The notes: generated from the sequence alone by a model not told the origin. Numbered from the stretch's first letter, positions 54,701 to 60,880 are shown. The stretch: 64,000 nt of DNA from Rhineura floridana (GCF_030035675.1 NC_084483.1:150206925-150270924), one strand, 5' to 3'. Numbers and translations: made by a program.

Positions 54701-57700
54701 CTAAGAGGGGCAATTTACAAGACAGATCAGTAAACTTAAGAAGGATACCAGTTTCAATATTAATTCTTCTCTAAAATGTCAGATAAACTTTTTTAAACAG
54801 ATCTGATGACTATATTACTGAGTTGTCCCTGAGGTAAGTCCTAAGCTGCATTCCTTACTTGCACACCCCTCACAAACATGATCAGTTTCTGTGTCTTCCA
54901 TAGTTAAGAAAACTGTAATCATTACACTGATAATAATTTCTTGTCAGTTATAAAGCAACCACATGGCCGAGTCTGGAATGGAACTGAGCTCTGTTTTATG
55001 ACAGTTACAGCCTTACTTTCCTGGAGTACATTCTACTATGAAAAGTAACTCAGCAGTTTAACTTCATGAACAGCCAGACTCACACTGGATATGAGCCCCA
55101 TGACGTTGTTCTTCAAATAGACTTTCTCAAGTCGACCCATACTGTTCCATCGGAACCTGCCCAATAAAACACACAGGCATCATCTTTACAATACACTGAT
55201 AAGTATATCATGCTGATCTTTGCTAACACAGGCAGAACAAGATGGGAATTCACTTCCCTAGCAGATCCATACTACTCTATTGGAACCTGCCCAGTCAAGT
55301 ACACAGAAGACATCAACGGCGAAAGCTAAAGGGTGTCAGTTTTTTAAGTTTAGAAAAAAGGTGACTAAAAAGGAACTTGATAGGTGTTTATAAAATTATC
55401 CACAGTATGGACAGGTGGATAGAGATTTTCTCTCTCTCTCCCTTAACACTAGAATGTAAGGTCATCCAATGATTGGAAATAGATTCAAACTAAGTGGAAA
55501 AAATAATTATTCACACAGCACATAATGAACTTATGGAATTCATTGCCACAAGATGTAGTGATGCCCACCAATAGGCAGAACAATCCAAATGCCAGGGAGT
55601 TGGCAGAAGGGGGACTAGCAGAGGAGGAGCTGGCAGAAAGCTCCACAGGATCCTTCTCCTGCTTGGGAGCCACTGGCCCGGCTAGATGCCAGCTCCATTA
55701 GGAGCTGTGTGCACGAGTCAGCCAGGAAGCACCAGCTTCTACAAATCAGCCTCCCAGAGAGTAAGTGCTCCCCATAGAGGCCGATTATAATCTTTTACTC
55801 TGCTGGCCAAAGGAGAAGCGGGACCAGGGGAAGGGCTCTGAACGTAAGGAGGATTCTCATGTAAGTCCCCCCCGCCACTCCTCCCCTATCACGCCCCAGG
55901 AACACCCCATTTTCAGGGCTTCTGCTGGCCCTCCGTCCACCAGGCTGGCCATCCCTGGTGGTACTGGCAGGCTCCTGGTGGTACTACAGCTCAGCCATGG
56001 TGGAGGGCTGCTGCCGGCAGAAGCCAGCACAGCTGGGGATCTGCAACATCCAATTCACCCCAGCCCGGAGGAAAGGTGAGTTGGATTGCACCCTTAGATG
56101 GCTTTAAAAGGGGATTAGACAAATCCATGGAGCATAGGTCTATTAATGGCTAGTTGCCATAACAGCTAAATAGAACTTCCAGGTTCAGAAACAGTATGTT
56201 ACTGAAAACCTGTTGCTGGGTACCACCAGTGGGAAAGGGCTGCAAGTCTTGCTTGTGGACTTTCAACATGCATCTGCCTGGCCAATGCTGGAAACAGGAT
56301 GCTGGACTAGATGGGCCTTTGGTCTGATCCATTAAAGCTCTTCTTACAGAATCTGCCATCACCACAGTCCCTTCTGGAAACAGTTTCAGCAATATCGTTC
56401 AAATATGGATGTTAATAAGCATGTAAGCAGCACAACTAAGAAAATAGGCAGGAGTCTGTACTATACACACACAAAGTAAGAAGTTGTTAAATTTACTAAC
56501 AGGAGAGAGGAAGTGGGATCTTCAGACAGCTCAGCAAAGAGAGAAGTGGGATCTCCAGATAGTTCAGCAAAGAGATCAGTCATTAACACAAGATTATGAA
56601 TTCATCGTTCAGTTTGTCATCACATCTACCCTGCTATACACTGTACAAATATAAACAATGAGAGTTCATTTTCATAACAGCTGCAAGCCTGATTTTCTGG
56701 TAGAGAATTCTTGAAAGTTGAAATGTCACAATCCTTGGTTTAAGTGAATTAACTTACTTTACAACATGTTCTAGGATTTGAAGACCAAAGTGTCTGACAA
56801 TAGCAGTCTGGGTTATCTCTGCCAACTTCAGCCCACAGGGAACACATACTGGACTCTTTTCTTTAAACTCTTCACAGAACTGAAAAGTAGTAAGAGAAGT
56901 ATTTTAAAGGAAATAAAAACATGGCTATTTATTTATTTTATTTATAGCCTGCCTTTCCTCCAGTAGGCTCAAGGCAACATGCATTGTTCTTCTCCAATCT
57001 GTTATCCTCATAACAACCCTGCGAAGTAGCTTAAGCTGAGAGAGAGTGACTGGTCCAATGTCACCCCCCCATGAGTTTCATCGCTTAGTGAGGATTTGAA
57101 ACCTGGGTCTTCCCAGTCCTAGTTCACACTGCACTACACAGGCTCTAAAAATACCCATCTACCACCCAGAAAATGTAGAGAAAGACGTGAGAAAACCAGT
57201 GGCTGGTTCTCAAATAAACTATTATTCAAAAGAAAACTTCCTCTCACTTGTTCTGCGAATGTGGTGACGTTCTTGTTAACGCAGCACAGCATTTGGTACT
57301 GTACTGTGCATCAACATAGTCAAAACTTTGAGGCATATAATGGCTTTGAATACAATCATTAGGGTTAATAACCAATAAAACTATGTAGTTCTTACTACTC
57401 CCTTTTTCACTTTCTACGTTAATATGTGAAACACATGCACACAGAAATCCCCCCCCCCCAATTTGTGGGGCTAAATGTTTTTGCATGAAAGAACTGATAT
57501 GCTCTATGACACATAGACGCTATGCCGAAGTCAATTTACATTAGGCCCACTTCAGCTTTCTTTTTGTGGGTCTTCTCTCTCTGTCAGTTCCTTTCTGGTG
57601 TCAATTCACAATGCTTGTAACTAAAATCATTCTCCCTTCATTACTTCACATCACCTCTCCTTAACGGCCTATGGTATGCATCGATTTGTTGCTTCCTGCA

Positions 57701-58919
57701 TCAACCTCAAGTTGCTAGATCTTACACTAAAGGCTCTCCGCTATCCCCTACATAAGTCTCTCTTCTCTCTAGTTTCCCTCACTGCTCTCTATGTTCTATT
57801 CAGTTCATGTGCTACTAGGCCTCTTTCACTCTCTTTTCCCACTCCTGTTTCAACTCCTGATTCCACATTGGTCCCTTTGTCATCAACATCTTCCCTCTCC
57901 TAGCTTAACACTCTCTTCTTCAGAACCCTGCTTCTTCAGTGCCACTCTGGGACTATCCCAGCTTCACCTCGGCTGAAAACAGAAATACAATAAACGCTAT
58001 TCTACCTCATCTAGGGTTATGTCATCTCCTTTTATTCTAGCAGACTCTTCTGTACACAGTGCAGAGAAACTATATGACAAGTAGAAATTCAACTGGGACA
58101 GTTCTACATAACATGCATGGACCTCCATCTATTGTTTCTTTTTTATTTTTGTCCGTGCAGCTGGGCCCTGGGGTGGAGGTTGGAGTCAGAGAAAAGAGGA
58201 GGGTGGTACCCCTAAGACTTCTCTGCTACTGCTTTCCTTCACATTTGTTTTGCACATTTAAGATCATATCCCACCGGCATATTCCCCACAGTCCCAGGTC
58301 TGTGCAGAGCACTCAGCATGGCGGGCAAAAAGAGTCCAGGGAAGAGACCAGTGACTTTGCTCCTGGGACTCTTCCACCCACTACCCACAGGAAGCCCGGC
58401 CATGCGGAATGCTCAACCTGCAATGGAGACAACTAGCCACGTGGACTAGGGCGCGTGAGGGGGCAGTACAGACGTGGGATCGAACATGCTTGCAAAGCGG
58501 TTGAGGTTCCAATGGTTATATCCTCTCAAAGGCTGCGTGGTCTGTGGGGAGAAACCACGTGAATTTTTGCGTTGCATACAAAAGGTCCTCAGGTAATACC
58601 TACATCTGAACCACCACCACGAGCAGCGGCCGCGGCATGTCCACAGCTGCTGGCCATGTGTTGGTACACATCACGTGACCCTCACTGGTGCCCAGCAGAA
58701 AGCTCCCCTGGCCTCGAGCACCCCAAAAGCTACCCAGCGCCAGAGCGTGGTTGGGGCCACCGCGCGCAGCAGGCGAAAGGGCGGAACCCCAGGAAGTCAC
58801 GAACCCCACGGTACCTTGAGGGCCTCCAGGCGGTATCGCTGAGTGGAGGCCGGGTCCATCATCACTGTGACCGCCTTTACAAGCTGCTCACAGAGGGTGC
58901 TCACTGGGTCCCAAGACAT
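11769..58919 (-). CDS. XPO5: XPO5, exportin-5; complete, 32 coding exons, about 47 kb
   Basis: Exportin-5 is a karyopherin-beta/HEAT-repeat receptor that carries pre-miRNA hairpins and other structured RNA out of the nucleus with RanGTP. The minus-strand coding sequence starts at 58919 ([23 protein letters not shown]) and ends with TAA at 11771-11769. The 32 coding exons sum to 3603 nt, or 1200 aa plus stop (human 1204). Phases match across every junction and all introns are GT-AG, so I see no break. Order along the protein: importin-beta-like N-terminal region (exons 1-3), exportin-1-like region ([12 protein letters not shown] to [18 protein letters not shown], exons 4-7), then HEAT-rich remainder. 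The tail is IALFEQ where human has ATIFEP. Exon positions are given in the three entries below. A likely poly(A) signal lies at 10621-10616. The gene diverges from POLH and converges on POLR1C, the layout known in mammals. Confidence 0.98.
12245..12475 (-). repeat. tRNA-derived SINE with BovB-like tail, XPO5 intron 31
   Basis: The minus strand reads a tRNA-like head (TAGTGGTTAGAGTGTTGGAC, then a B box GGTTTGAATCC), the body CACTGGGTGACCTTGGGCAG, and a 3' end in which GCCATAAGTTGGGATCGACT resembles the BovB 3' terminus. This is the architecture reported for Sauria SINEs. It is nearly identical in layout to the copy at 50436-50662. Confidence 0.75.
12598..12815 (-). repeat. CORE/MIR-like tRNA SINE, XPO5 intron 31
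   Basis: The minus strand reads tRNA-like GTGGTAGAGTGTTGGACTAG, then the 'ccttgggccagttgttctctc' body, then an L2-type tail with TTGAGTTGCTTGGGTGGGATATAA. The same family recurs at 18165-18325, 43925-44150 and 56925-57150 (minus) and at 43290-43475 and 48755-48990 (plus). Confidence 0.65.
13902..15320 (+). mobile_element. L2-like LINE copy 1 (5'-truncated, open RT frame), XPO5 intron 28
   Basis: A single open frame to the stop at 15125-15127 encodes most of a reverse transcriptase. Motifs seen are [49 protein letters not shown] and the C-terminal [18 protein letters not shown]. The endonuclease and 5' part are absent. The 3' UTR ends in (AAT)n at 15288-15320 after CCGCCCAGAGAGCTATTAGC. The protein resembles the L2/CR1 superfamily rather than classic CR1. 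It lies opposite in direction to XPO5 and starts about 73 bp from the exon 29 acceptor. A second, similar copy lies inverted at 23236-24624. The intact frame suggests a recent insertion. Confidence 0.85.
16322..16490 (-). repeat. tRNA-derived SINE, XPO5 intron 28
   Basis: The minus strand shows a tRNA-like B box (GGTTCAATCC) and a 3' part matching the body of the copy at 53285-53495, including the segment around GGTCTGACTCAGGGTAAG. It lies between the L2-like LINE at 13902-15320 and exon 28. Confidence 0.6.
18165..18325 (-). repeat. CORE/MIR-like SINE fragment, XPO5 intron 27
   Basis: The minus strand contains the GGGTTGTTGTGAGGAT motif and the 'gccatcttgagctccttgggg' tail typical of this family. 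The tRNA-like head is decayed. Confidence 0.55.
19880..20530 (+). mobile_element. Decayed L2-like LINE 3' fragment, XPO5 intron 25
   Basis: Broken frames contain [12 protein letters not shown] and LLSFEAA, resembling the C-terminal region of L2-like reverse transcriptases. Preceding it, an L2/CR1-type tail (GGGCTCCTGGGAGGAACGGT) lies near 19767. The many disruptions suggest a much older insertion than the copies at 13902 and 23236. Confidence 0.5.
20799..21047. mobile_element. Tigger-like MITE, 249 bp, XPO5 intron 24
   Basis: The left terminus CAGGCAAACCCCGCTTAACG and the complement of the right terminus CAGGCATACTCCGCTTTAACG form terminal inverted repeats. A TA flanks each side (20797-20798, 21048-21049). 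TA target duplication and CAGGC ends with a CGCTT motif fit the pogo/Tigger branch of Tc1-mariner. No coding sequence is present. Confidence 0.8.
23236..24624 (-). mobile_element. L2-like LINE copy 2 (5'-truncated), XPO5 intron 22
   Basis: Nearly the same length as copy 1 and about 94% similar in protein by eye. It carries [40 protein letters not shown] and [19 protein letters not shown] 7-bp difference near 24446 ([12 protein letters not shown] in copy 1) shifts the frame, so the upstream FDTIDH part and the downstream part lie in different frames. Both copies are recognisable from the same ATCCGTTTCAATCCGG point, so the truncation may reflect a subfamily or a common founder. It is co-oriented with XPO5 and ends 320 bp from the exon 22 donor. 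Confidence 0.85.
26435..26674. repeat. Inverted repeat with perfect 21-bp arms, XPO5 intron 21
   Basis: The arm at 26435-26455 (GAGGAGGACTTTGGCAGAGT plus one T) is exactly complementary to 26654-26674. Beyond the arms the similarity extends inward through a GTTTCA block. The 198-bp spacer itself contains shorter opposed segments such as AAACTAGC/CAACTAGTTT. It may be a MITE of unknown family. Confidence 0.6.
26683..26728. repeat. GT/GC alternating simple repeat, XPO5 intron 21
   Basis: An alternating purine-pyrimidine tract of TG repeats with CG and CATG steps ending GCGCATGCGCAG. It lies next to the right arm of the inverted repeat at 26435-26674. Confidence 0.7.
31675..31865 (+). mobile_element. 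L2/CR1-type LINE 3' tail, XPO5 intron 20
   Basis: The block GCCCTGGGTTCCTACTGGGA, GGAAGGGGGGATATAAATTT and an AATAAATAATAA end is a typical LINE 3' terminus. Minus-strand versions of the same tail lie near 15995-16060, 16685-16735 and 17795-17845. Confidence 0.55.
33170..33378. mobile_element. Tigger-like MITE, 209 bp, GC-rich, XPO5 intron 20
   Basis: The left terminus CAGGCGGGCCCCGCTTATAC opposes a right terminus whose complement is CAGTAGGGCCCCACTTACCG. TA lies on both sides (33168-33169, 33379-33380). Inside are repeated GCCGTAAAG/GCGGAA blocks, including CGCCGTAAAGTGG-like units. It is a CpG-rich island within AT-rich intron and has no coding sequence. Confidence 0.75.
33490..33715 (-). 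mobile_element. CR1-like LINE 3' fragment, XPO5 intron 20
   Basis: The plus strand reads CATGAGCCCTGCTGGATTAG, ATCCTGTTCTCACAGTGGCC and CCCAGCAACTGGTACGCAGA. The same order recurs at 45980-46400, and its start matches the reverse complement of the plus-strand CR1-like end at 56210-56335. Confidence 0.5.
34453..46654 (-). CDS. XPO5: XPO5 coding exons 12-20 (central third)
   Basis: Exons in gene order: 12 46654-46564; 13 45130-45002; 14 44445-44330; 15 42816-42661; 16 39051-39010 (42 nt); 17 38120-38031; 18 37363-37164; 19 35871-35772; 20 34634-34453. Recognisable peptides are [13 protein letters not shown] (12), [20 protein letters not shown] (13), [16 protein letters not shown] (14), [20 protein letters not shown] (15), [14 protein letters not shown] (16), [20 protein letters not shown] (17), [20 protein letters not shown] (18), DPCGLNRSR (19) and [12 protein letters not shown] (20). 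Exon 19 ([20 protein letters not shown]) differs most from the human protein. Exons 12-15 total 492 nt, a multiple of three, and are bracketed by inverted BovB copies. Confidence 0.96.
36065..36155. mobile_element. Short palindromic MITE of the GCAATCC family, XPO5 intron 18
   Basis: GCAATCCTATGTACACTTAT at the left faces a right end with CAGAGTACACATGCATAAGA, around a central GACCTATTGAACTAAATGGG. Weaker relatives lie at 8120-8195, 32715-32782, 44860-44960, 52985-53085 and 53840-53935. The family looks like a small DNA-transposon MITE. Confidence 0.45.
37974..38009. repeat. CA/CG alternating tract beside XPO5 exon 17
   Basis: A 36-bp alternating purine-pyrimidine run (ACACGTGTGCGCATGCGCGC, then ACGCACACACACA) ends about 20 bp from the exon 17 donor. 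Such tracts readily adopt left-handed DNA. Confidence 0.7.
39697..41240 (-). mobile_element. BovB-type RTE LINE copy A, XPO5 intron 15
   Basis: This 5'-truncated copy carries the reverse transcriptase in three broken frames. It shows [40 protein letters not shown] with [40 protein letters not shown] and [14 protein letters not shown]. These are BovB hallmarks. The 3' end (plus strand GTTGTTATGTGCCTTCAAGT) matches the SINE tails at 12245 and 50436. Several frameshifts show it is inactive. Confidence 0.88.
41280..41620 (-). mobile_element. Probable decayed L2-like LINE fragment, XPO5 intron 15
   Basis: Read on the minus strand, GGGCTTCTTCACTCGTAGCC and 'gtattgtggaacagtgcc' resemble the '[11 protein letters not shown]' coding end of L2-like elements. 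No open frame survives, so the call is tentative. Confidence 0.4.
42003..42118. mobile_element. hAT-like palindromic MITE, XPO5 intron 15
   Basis: The left end GGGAACCTTTGGCCCTCCAA and right end CATCCGGAGGGCCAAAGGTT are near-perfect complements. The best-preserved arms of the family in this window are here. Confidence 0.65.
42385..42431. repeat. TGTA/TACA palindromic simple repeat, XPO5 intron 15
   Basis: TGTG and GTAT units pass into ATGTATGTATACATACATAT, a self-complementary repeat that would be prone to cruciform extrusion and length change. Confidence 0.65.
43290..43475 (+). repeat. CORE/MIR-like tRNA SINE, XPO5 intron 14
   Basis: It contains a B-box-like GGCTCGAATCC, CACTGGGTGACCTTGGGTCA, CTCACAGGGTTGTTGTGAAG and a GAGCTCCTTGAAGGAAAGG tail ending in ATAAATGAAATAAATAAATG. 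The central and tail parts match the MIR/L2 3' signature. Confidence 0.7.
43925..44150 (-). repeat. CORE/MIR-like SINE, XPO5 intron 14
   Basis: This is the same family in reverse: the minus strand shows a tRNA-like GTGGTGGTTAGACTGTCAGA head, GGTGACCTTGGGCCAGTCAT, and a decayed tail. It lies 450-650 bp from the plus-strand copy at 43290-43475, so the two form a local inverted SINE pair inside one intron. Confidence 0.65.
45225..45700 (+). mobile_element. Decayed L2-like LINE 3' end, XPO5 intron 12
   Basis: The translation contains [16 protein letters not shown], the C-terminal motif of L2-like reverse transcriptases, followed by an A/T-rich 3' UTR and tail GGGGGAAAAGGCAATATATA. It begins about 95 bp from the acceptor of exon 13 in gene order. 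Confidence 0.55.
45980..46400 (-). mobile_element. CR1-like LINE 3' fragment, XPO5 intron 12
   Basis: A longer version of the family at 33490-33715: ACATAAGAGCAGCCCTGCTG, CAGCATCCTGTTCTTACAAC and CCCAGCAACTGGTATCAAGG in that order. A partial internal repetition is seen (two sections reading like 'caactggta/caactgata'). Confidence 0.5.
47060..47812 (+). mobile_element. BovB-type RTE LINE copy B (3' part), XPO5 intron 11
   Basis: One open frame (47152-47748) encodes [40 protein letters not shown], then [20 protein letters not shown] and [20 protein letters not shown]. The YADD region is missing, so this is 5'-truncated. The 3' end GTCATAATCGACTTGAAGGC is the BovB terminus. It is oriented against copy A and lies about 170 bp from the exon 11 donor. 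Confidence 0.88.
47983..58919 (-). CDS. XPO5: XPO5 coding exons 1-11 (N-terminal third)
   Basis: Exons in gene order: 1 58919-58815; 2 56879-56758; 3 55156-55084; 4 54487-54350; 5 54141-53959; 6 52229-52203 (27 nt); 7 51741-51556; 8 51261-51185; 9 49636-49537; 10 48684-48601; 11 48108-47983. Recognised stretches are [15 protein letters not shown] (2-3), [20 protein letters not shown] (4), [20 protein letters not shown] (5), KMDLSQESK (6), [20 protein letters not shown] (7), [20 protein letters not shown] (9) and [15 protein letters not shown] (10). The family's RanGTP-binding surface lies in this N-terminal part. Exon 3 ends NNVMGLISS where human has NSVMELIANG, a locally divergent spot. Confidence 0.96.
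48755..48990 (+). repeat. CORE/MIR-like tRNA SINE, XPO5 intron 9
   Basis: The head GTATGGTGTAGTGGTTACAG is followed by a degraded B box, CACTGGGTGACCTTTGGACA, CTCACAGGGTTGTTGTGAGG, and a tail ending in ATAAAATAAAATAATAAAAT. The copy is complete from head to simple-repeat tail. Confidence 0.7.
50436..50662 (-). repeat. tRNA-derived SINE with BovB-like tail, XPO5 intron 8
   Basis: This is a second, cleaner copy of the family at 12245-12475. On the minus strand the B box GGTTCGAATCC is intact and the tail GTCGCCATAAGTTGGAATCG matches the BovB 3' end present at 39697-41240 and 47060-47812. Mobilisation by BovB is the obvious inference. Confidence 0.8.
52203..52229 (-). CDS. XPO5: XPO5 exon 6, 27-nt microexon
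   Basis: This nine-codon exon encodes KMDLSQESK, matching human KTDTSQESK. It is bounded by a TTTTTCAG acceptor and a perfect GTAAGT donor. Both neighbouring junctions are phase 0, so skipping it would remove nine residues without a frameshift. Confidence 0.93.
53285..53495 (+). repeat. tRNA-derived SINE with CR1-like tail, XPO5 intron 5
   Basis: It has a tRNA-like head with B box (GGTTCAATCC), a middle reading CAGTCTGAAACCCTGGAGAA and a tail ATAAGGCAGCTTCCTATGTT. The tail shares the diagnostic 'gcttgatgga...aatggcctgac' segment with CR1-like 3' ends in the window. A tail-only remnant lies at about 61028-61110. Confidence 0.65.
55084..55310 (-). repeat. Degenerate second copy of the XPO5 exon 3 acceptor segment
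   Basis: About 50 bp spanning the exon 3 acceptor and first codons (55134-55184) recurs at 55264-55314 with roughly three quarters identity, including GGAACCTGCCCA. Read in the gene direction, the second copy keeps an AG followed by TTCCAA, then an in-frame TAG, so it could not serve as a coding exon. Confidence 0.5.
55360..56345 (+). mobile_element. CR1-like LINE 3' end split by a 0.5-kb insertion, XPO5 intron 2
   Basis: The left part (55360-55570) includes GTGACTAAAAAGGAACTTGA and TTATGGAATTCATTGCCACA. The right part (56090-56345) includes GATGGCTTTAAAAGGGGATT and GGACTAGATGGGCCTTTGGT. In related elements these are adjacent, so about 520 bp (55571-56093) appear inserted. The inserted DNA begins near GAACAATCCAAAT and ends GTTGGATTGCACCC, roughly complementary ends that fit a non-autonomous DNA transposon. 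Confidence 0.5.
56925..57150 (-). repeat. CORE/MIR-like SINE, XPO5 intron 1
   Basis: A minus-strand copy with tail first (TATTTATAGCCTGCCTTTCC on the plus strand) and a degraded tRNA-like head near 57130. It lies about 45 bp upstream of exon 2 in gene order. Confidence 0.6.
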
Positions 58920-59100
58920 AATGGTTAAAGGGGGGGGGAGGAAAGAAAGACGGAAGGGGGAGGAAAGCTGCTGTTGCCTAGGGCAACCACGCACGGGGAG
59001 AAGAGAGGAGTAACACCGCGCCGGGTCCGACGACCGAAATAACACAGTGCGCAAGCGCCAATGACCAGGCGACCTTTTTCTTCTCAAGCTTTCTAAACGT
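58920..59100. promoter_or_regulatory. XPO5 promoter region, GC/CpG-rich
   Basis: The 180 bp upstream of the XPO5 start codon is rich in CpG (GCGCCGGGTCCGACG near 59018-59033). It holds an NRF1-like palindrome TGCGCAAGCGCC (59048-59059, one position off consensus) overlapping a plus-strand CCAAT (59058-59062). This fits a TATA-less housekeeping promoter. In mammals the equivalent element is bidirectional and also drives POLH. Here POLH starts 1.8 kb away, so sharing is uncertain. Confidence 0.55.
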
Positions 59101-59751
59101 CGGCGGTAGACCCCATACTAGCTCTATGATTCGCACATAGAGATAAGATATTTAGAGTAACTCCATAGTCTGAAATTGAACTTTCGGGTTGTTTCCGGCT
59201 CTTCCCCTCAGAGAGCTGCCCGTAGAAAACAGTGGAGAAATGAAGGATTTTTTTTTTTTTGCGTTGCGGTGATCGACCCACCAGCGTGACTACTCAGAAA
59301 TAATAGCAACAAAGACGGGAAAGAGAACATGCTGTTTTTTAATTCTGGTCTTATTTCGTGGGATTTATTTAATTTTTAGTCGTAAAACGTTTTTTAAAAA
59401 ATCAATTCGGTTGTATGCAAAATGGAACACAAGGGCTCTACATGCGACTGAGTTGGCTGCAAGGGGATACTTTAAGTAGATTGACATTTACTGACACTGG
59501 GGGTTGTGGGATGGAGGGGGAGGTTTGGACTGGAAATTATTTTCATTGGACGGACGACAAACTTTGCTGCCACAATCAGCTATAACCTTGCTATTTTCTA
59601 GCAGAAAGTCTCACTTCCATAGGAAGAAAAAAGGAGTTCTAAAGAGCCCCGAAGTTAGCTGCCTATTTATGTCTACTTATATGTCTATGTACCCATCGGA
59701 ACACTAATAATTTGTAAACCCCAAATCCTAATGTAGAGACAGAAAGTTTGT

Positions 59752-59905
59752 TGCTATGTGCCTTCAAGTCAATTACAATTTATGGCGACCCTATGAATCA
59801 GGAACCTCCAATAGCATCTGTCGTGAACCACCCTGTTCAAGTCTGGCTTCCTTTATGGAATCAATCCATCTCTTGTTTGGCCTTCCTCTGTTTCTACTGT
59901 TTAGA
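59752..59905 (-). mobile_element. BovB 3' terminal fragment between XPO5 and POLH
   Basis: The plus strand reads TGTGCCTTCAAGTCAATTAC, GGCGACCCTATGAATCAGGA and CATCTCTTGTTTGGCCTTCC, matching the 3' end of copy A at 39700-39870 with an internal deletion. It is an intergenic insertion between two divergent promoters. Confidence 0.75.
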
Positions 59906-60283
59906 AAGTTAAGAGTGCTTTTTAACTGAAGTTGGTTCTTCAGGAAGAATGGACACCTCCCACCATTCCTGACCATTAGCTGTAAGGTGGCTGATAGGAG
60001 ATGGGAGTCCAAAAGTATCTGGAGACAACAGGTTCCCCATCCCTCATCTACATGCAAGTGAAGAGATGCGAGAGTCTCTACTTATTCTGAAAAATTCTGA
60101 CTTTGGGTTGGGGACTTCTTTTGAGGAGGCAGCAATTTTATAGAATAGTAATTTAGCTATAATCATGGAAGGAGATGCTGTTGCCGAACTGGGACAATAA
60201 AACCCCGCGTTTCTCCATTGCCTAGGAGCAGCTATCACTTTTAACTTTCTCTACTAAAGTGATTACAGGACCTGGATGGGATC

Positions 60284-60540
60284 CCGGAAGTCCAGAGAAC
60301 AAGCCAAGGATTTGCTAGTCTACAATTTCTATATCTATATTCCTATCAGTTTGGTGGAGATTTGCATCACGGTGTCCCTGAAAAGAATGACATAATCGTA
60401 ATCTGTGTATCCCGCAGTCCGATTCCCCCCGTGAAGACTACACTTCCCAATATGCACTGCTGAGAATTATGATTTCCCCCCCCCCAACTGTGTTTGAGGA
60501 GCGGAGGAAGTTAAAGAGTATGCTGGGAGTCGTATTTCCC
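60284..60540 (+). promoter_or_regulatory. Probable POLH-proximal promoter with ETS and paired ZNF143/THAP11-like motifs
   Basis: A consensus ETS/GABP core CCGGAAGT lies at 60284-60291. At 60437-60460 the order ACTACA, TTCCCA, ATGCACTGC closely follows the composite THAP11/ZNF143 (Staf, SBS) element. A second, inverted and weaker copy, whose minus strand reads TACGACTCCCAGCATACT, lies at 60518-60535. POLH coding begins about 200 bp downstream. The motifs are read directly; promoter activity is inferred. Confidence 0.5.
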
Positions 60541-60743
60541 TTTCCCCACCTCAGCCGTGAAGGCGGGAATTTTAGTGGTAGAGGGAGCTGAGTTAGTGTC
60601 TGGACTGGTGACAGATCAATGCACCCCCCCACCCCCCACATACACACATCTCCGGCCTTCAAGCTGAACCGCTCAGTTCTCGGCCTCCCAGCTAACTCCC
60701 GCTTGCCCTTCTCTTTGCGGTTAGTGGTTCCCCGCAGCCCGAG

Positions 60744-60880
60744 ATGTCTCGCGGGCATGAGCGGGTGGTGGCGTTGGCGGACATGGACTGTTTCTACATA
60801 CAGGTGGAGCAGCGCCTGAATCCCAGTCTGCGTGGCAAGCCCTGCGCCGTGGTGCAGTACAAGACGTGGAAAGGCGGCGG
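60744..60880 (+). CDS. POLH: POLH, DNA polymerase eta; first coding exon only
   Basis: This Y-family translesion polymerase bypasses UV photoproducts such as cyclobutane dimers at stalled forks. The exon encodes MSRGHERVVALADMDCFYIQ, then VEQRLNPSLRGKPCAVVQYK and TWKGGG, and ends two bases into a codon at a GTACGG donor. It aligns without gaps to the first 45 residues of the human enzyme. Asp13 (first catalytic metal ligand, in DMD), Glu22 and Gln38 are all at the expected places. Position 18, the steric-gate residue, reads Tyr where human has Phe; Tyr is found in other Y-family members. The ATG has G at -3, and it could lie in a first exon or follow an acceptor at about 60740. The remaining exons lie beyond 64000; the window continues with intron 1. 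Confidence 0.95.

Noticed and set aside
55765-56079. 104-codon frame in the GC-rich insertion of XPO5 intron 2
   Set aside because: The segment looks like a non-autonomous transposon; the frame has biased composition and no transposase motif.
58059-58436. 125-codon plus-strand frame in XPO5 intron 1
   Set aside because: No similarity recognised; likely chance in GC-rich DNA near the promoter.
59241-59262. Poly-T run between XPO5 and POLH as a Pol III terminator
   Set aside because: No tRNA-like or other Pol III gene precedes it on the plus strand.
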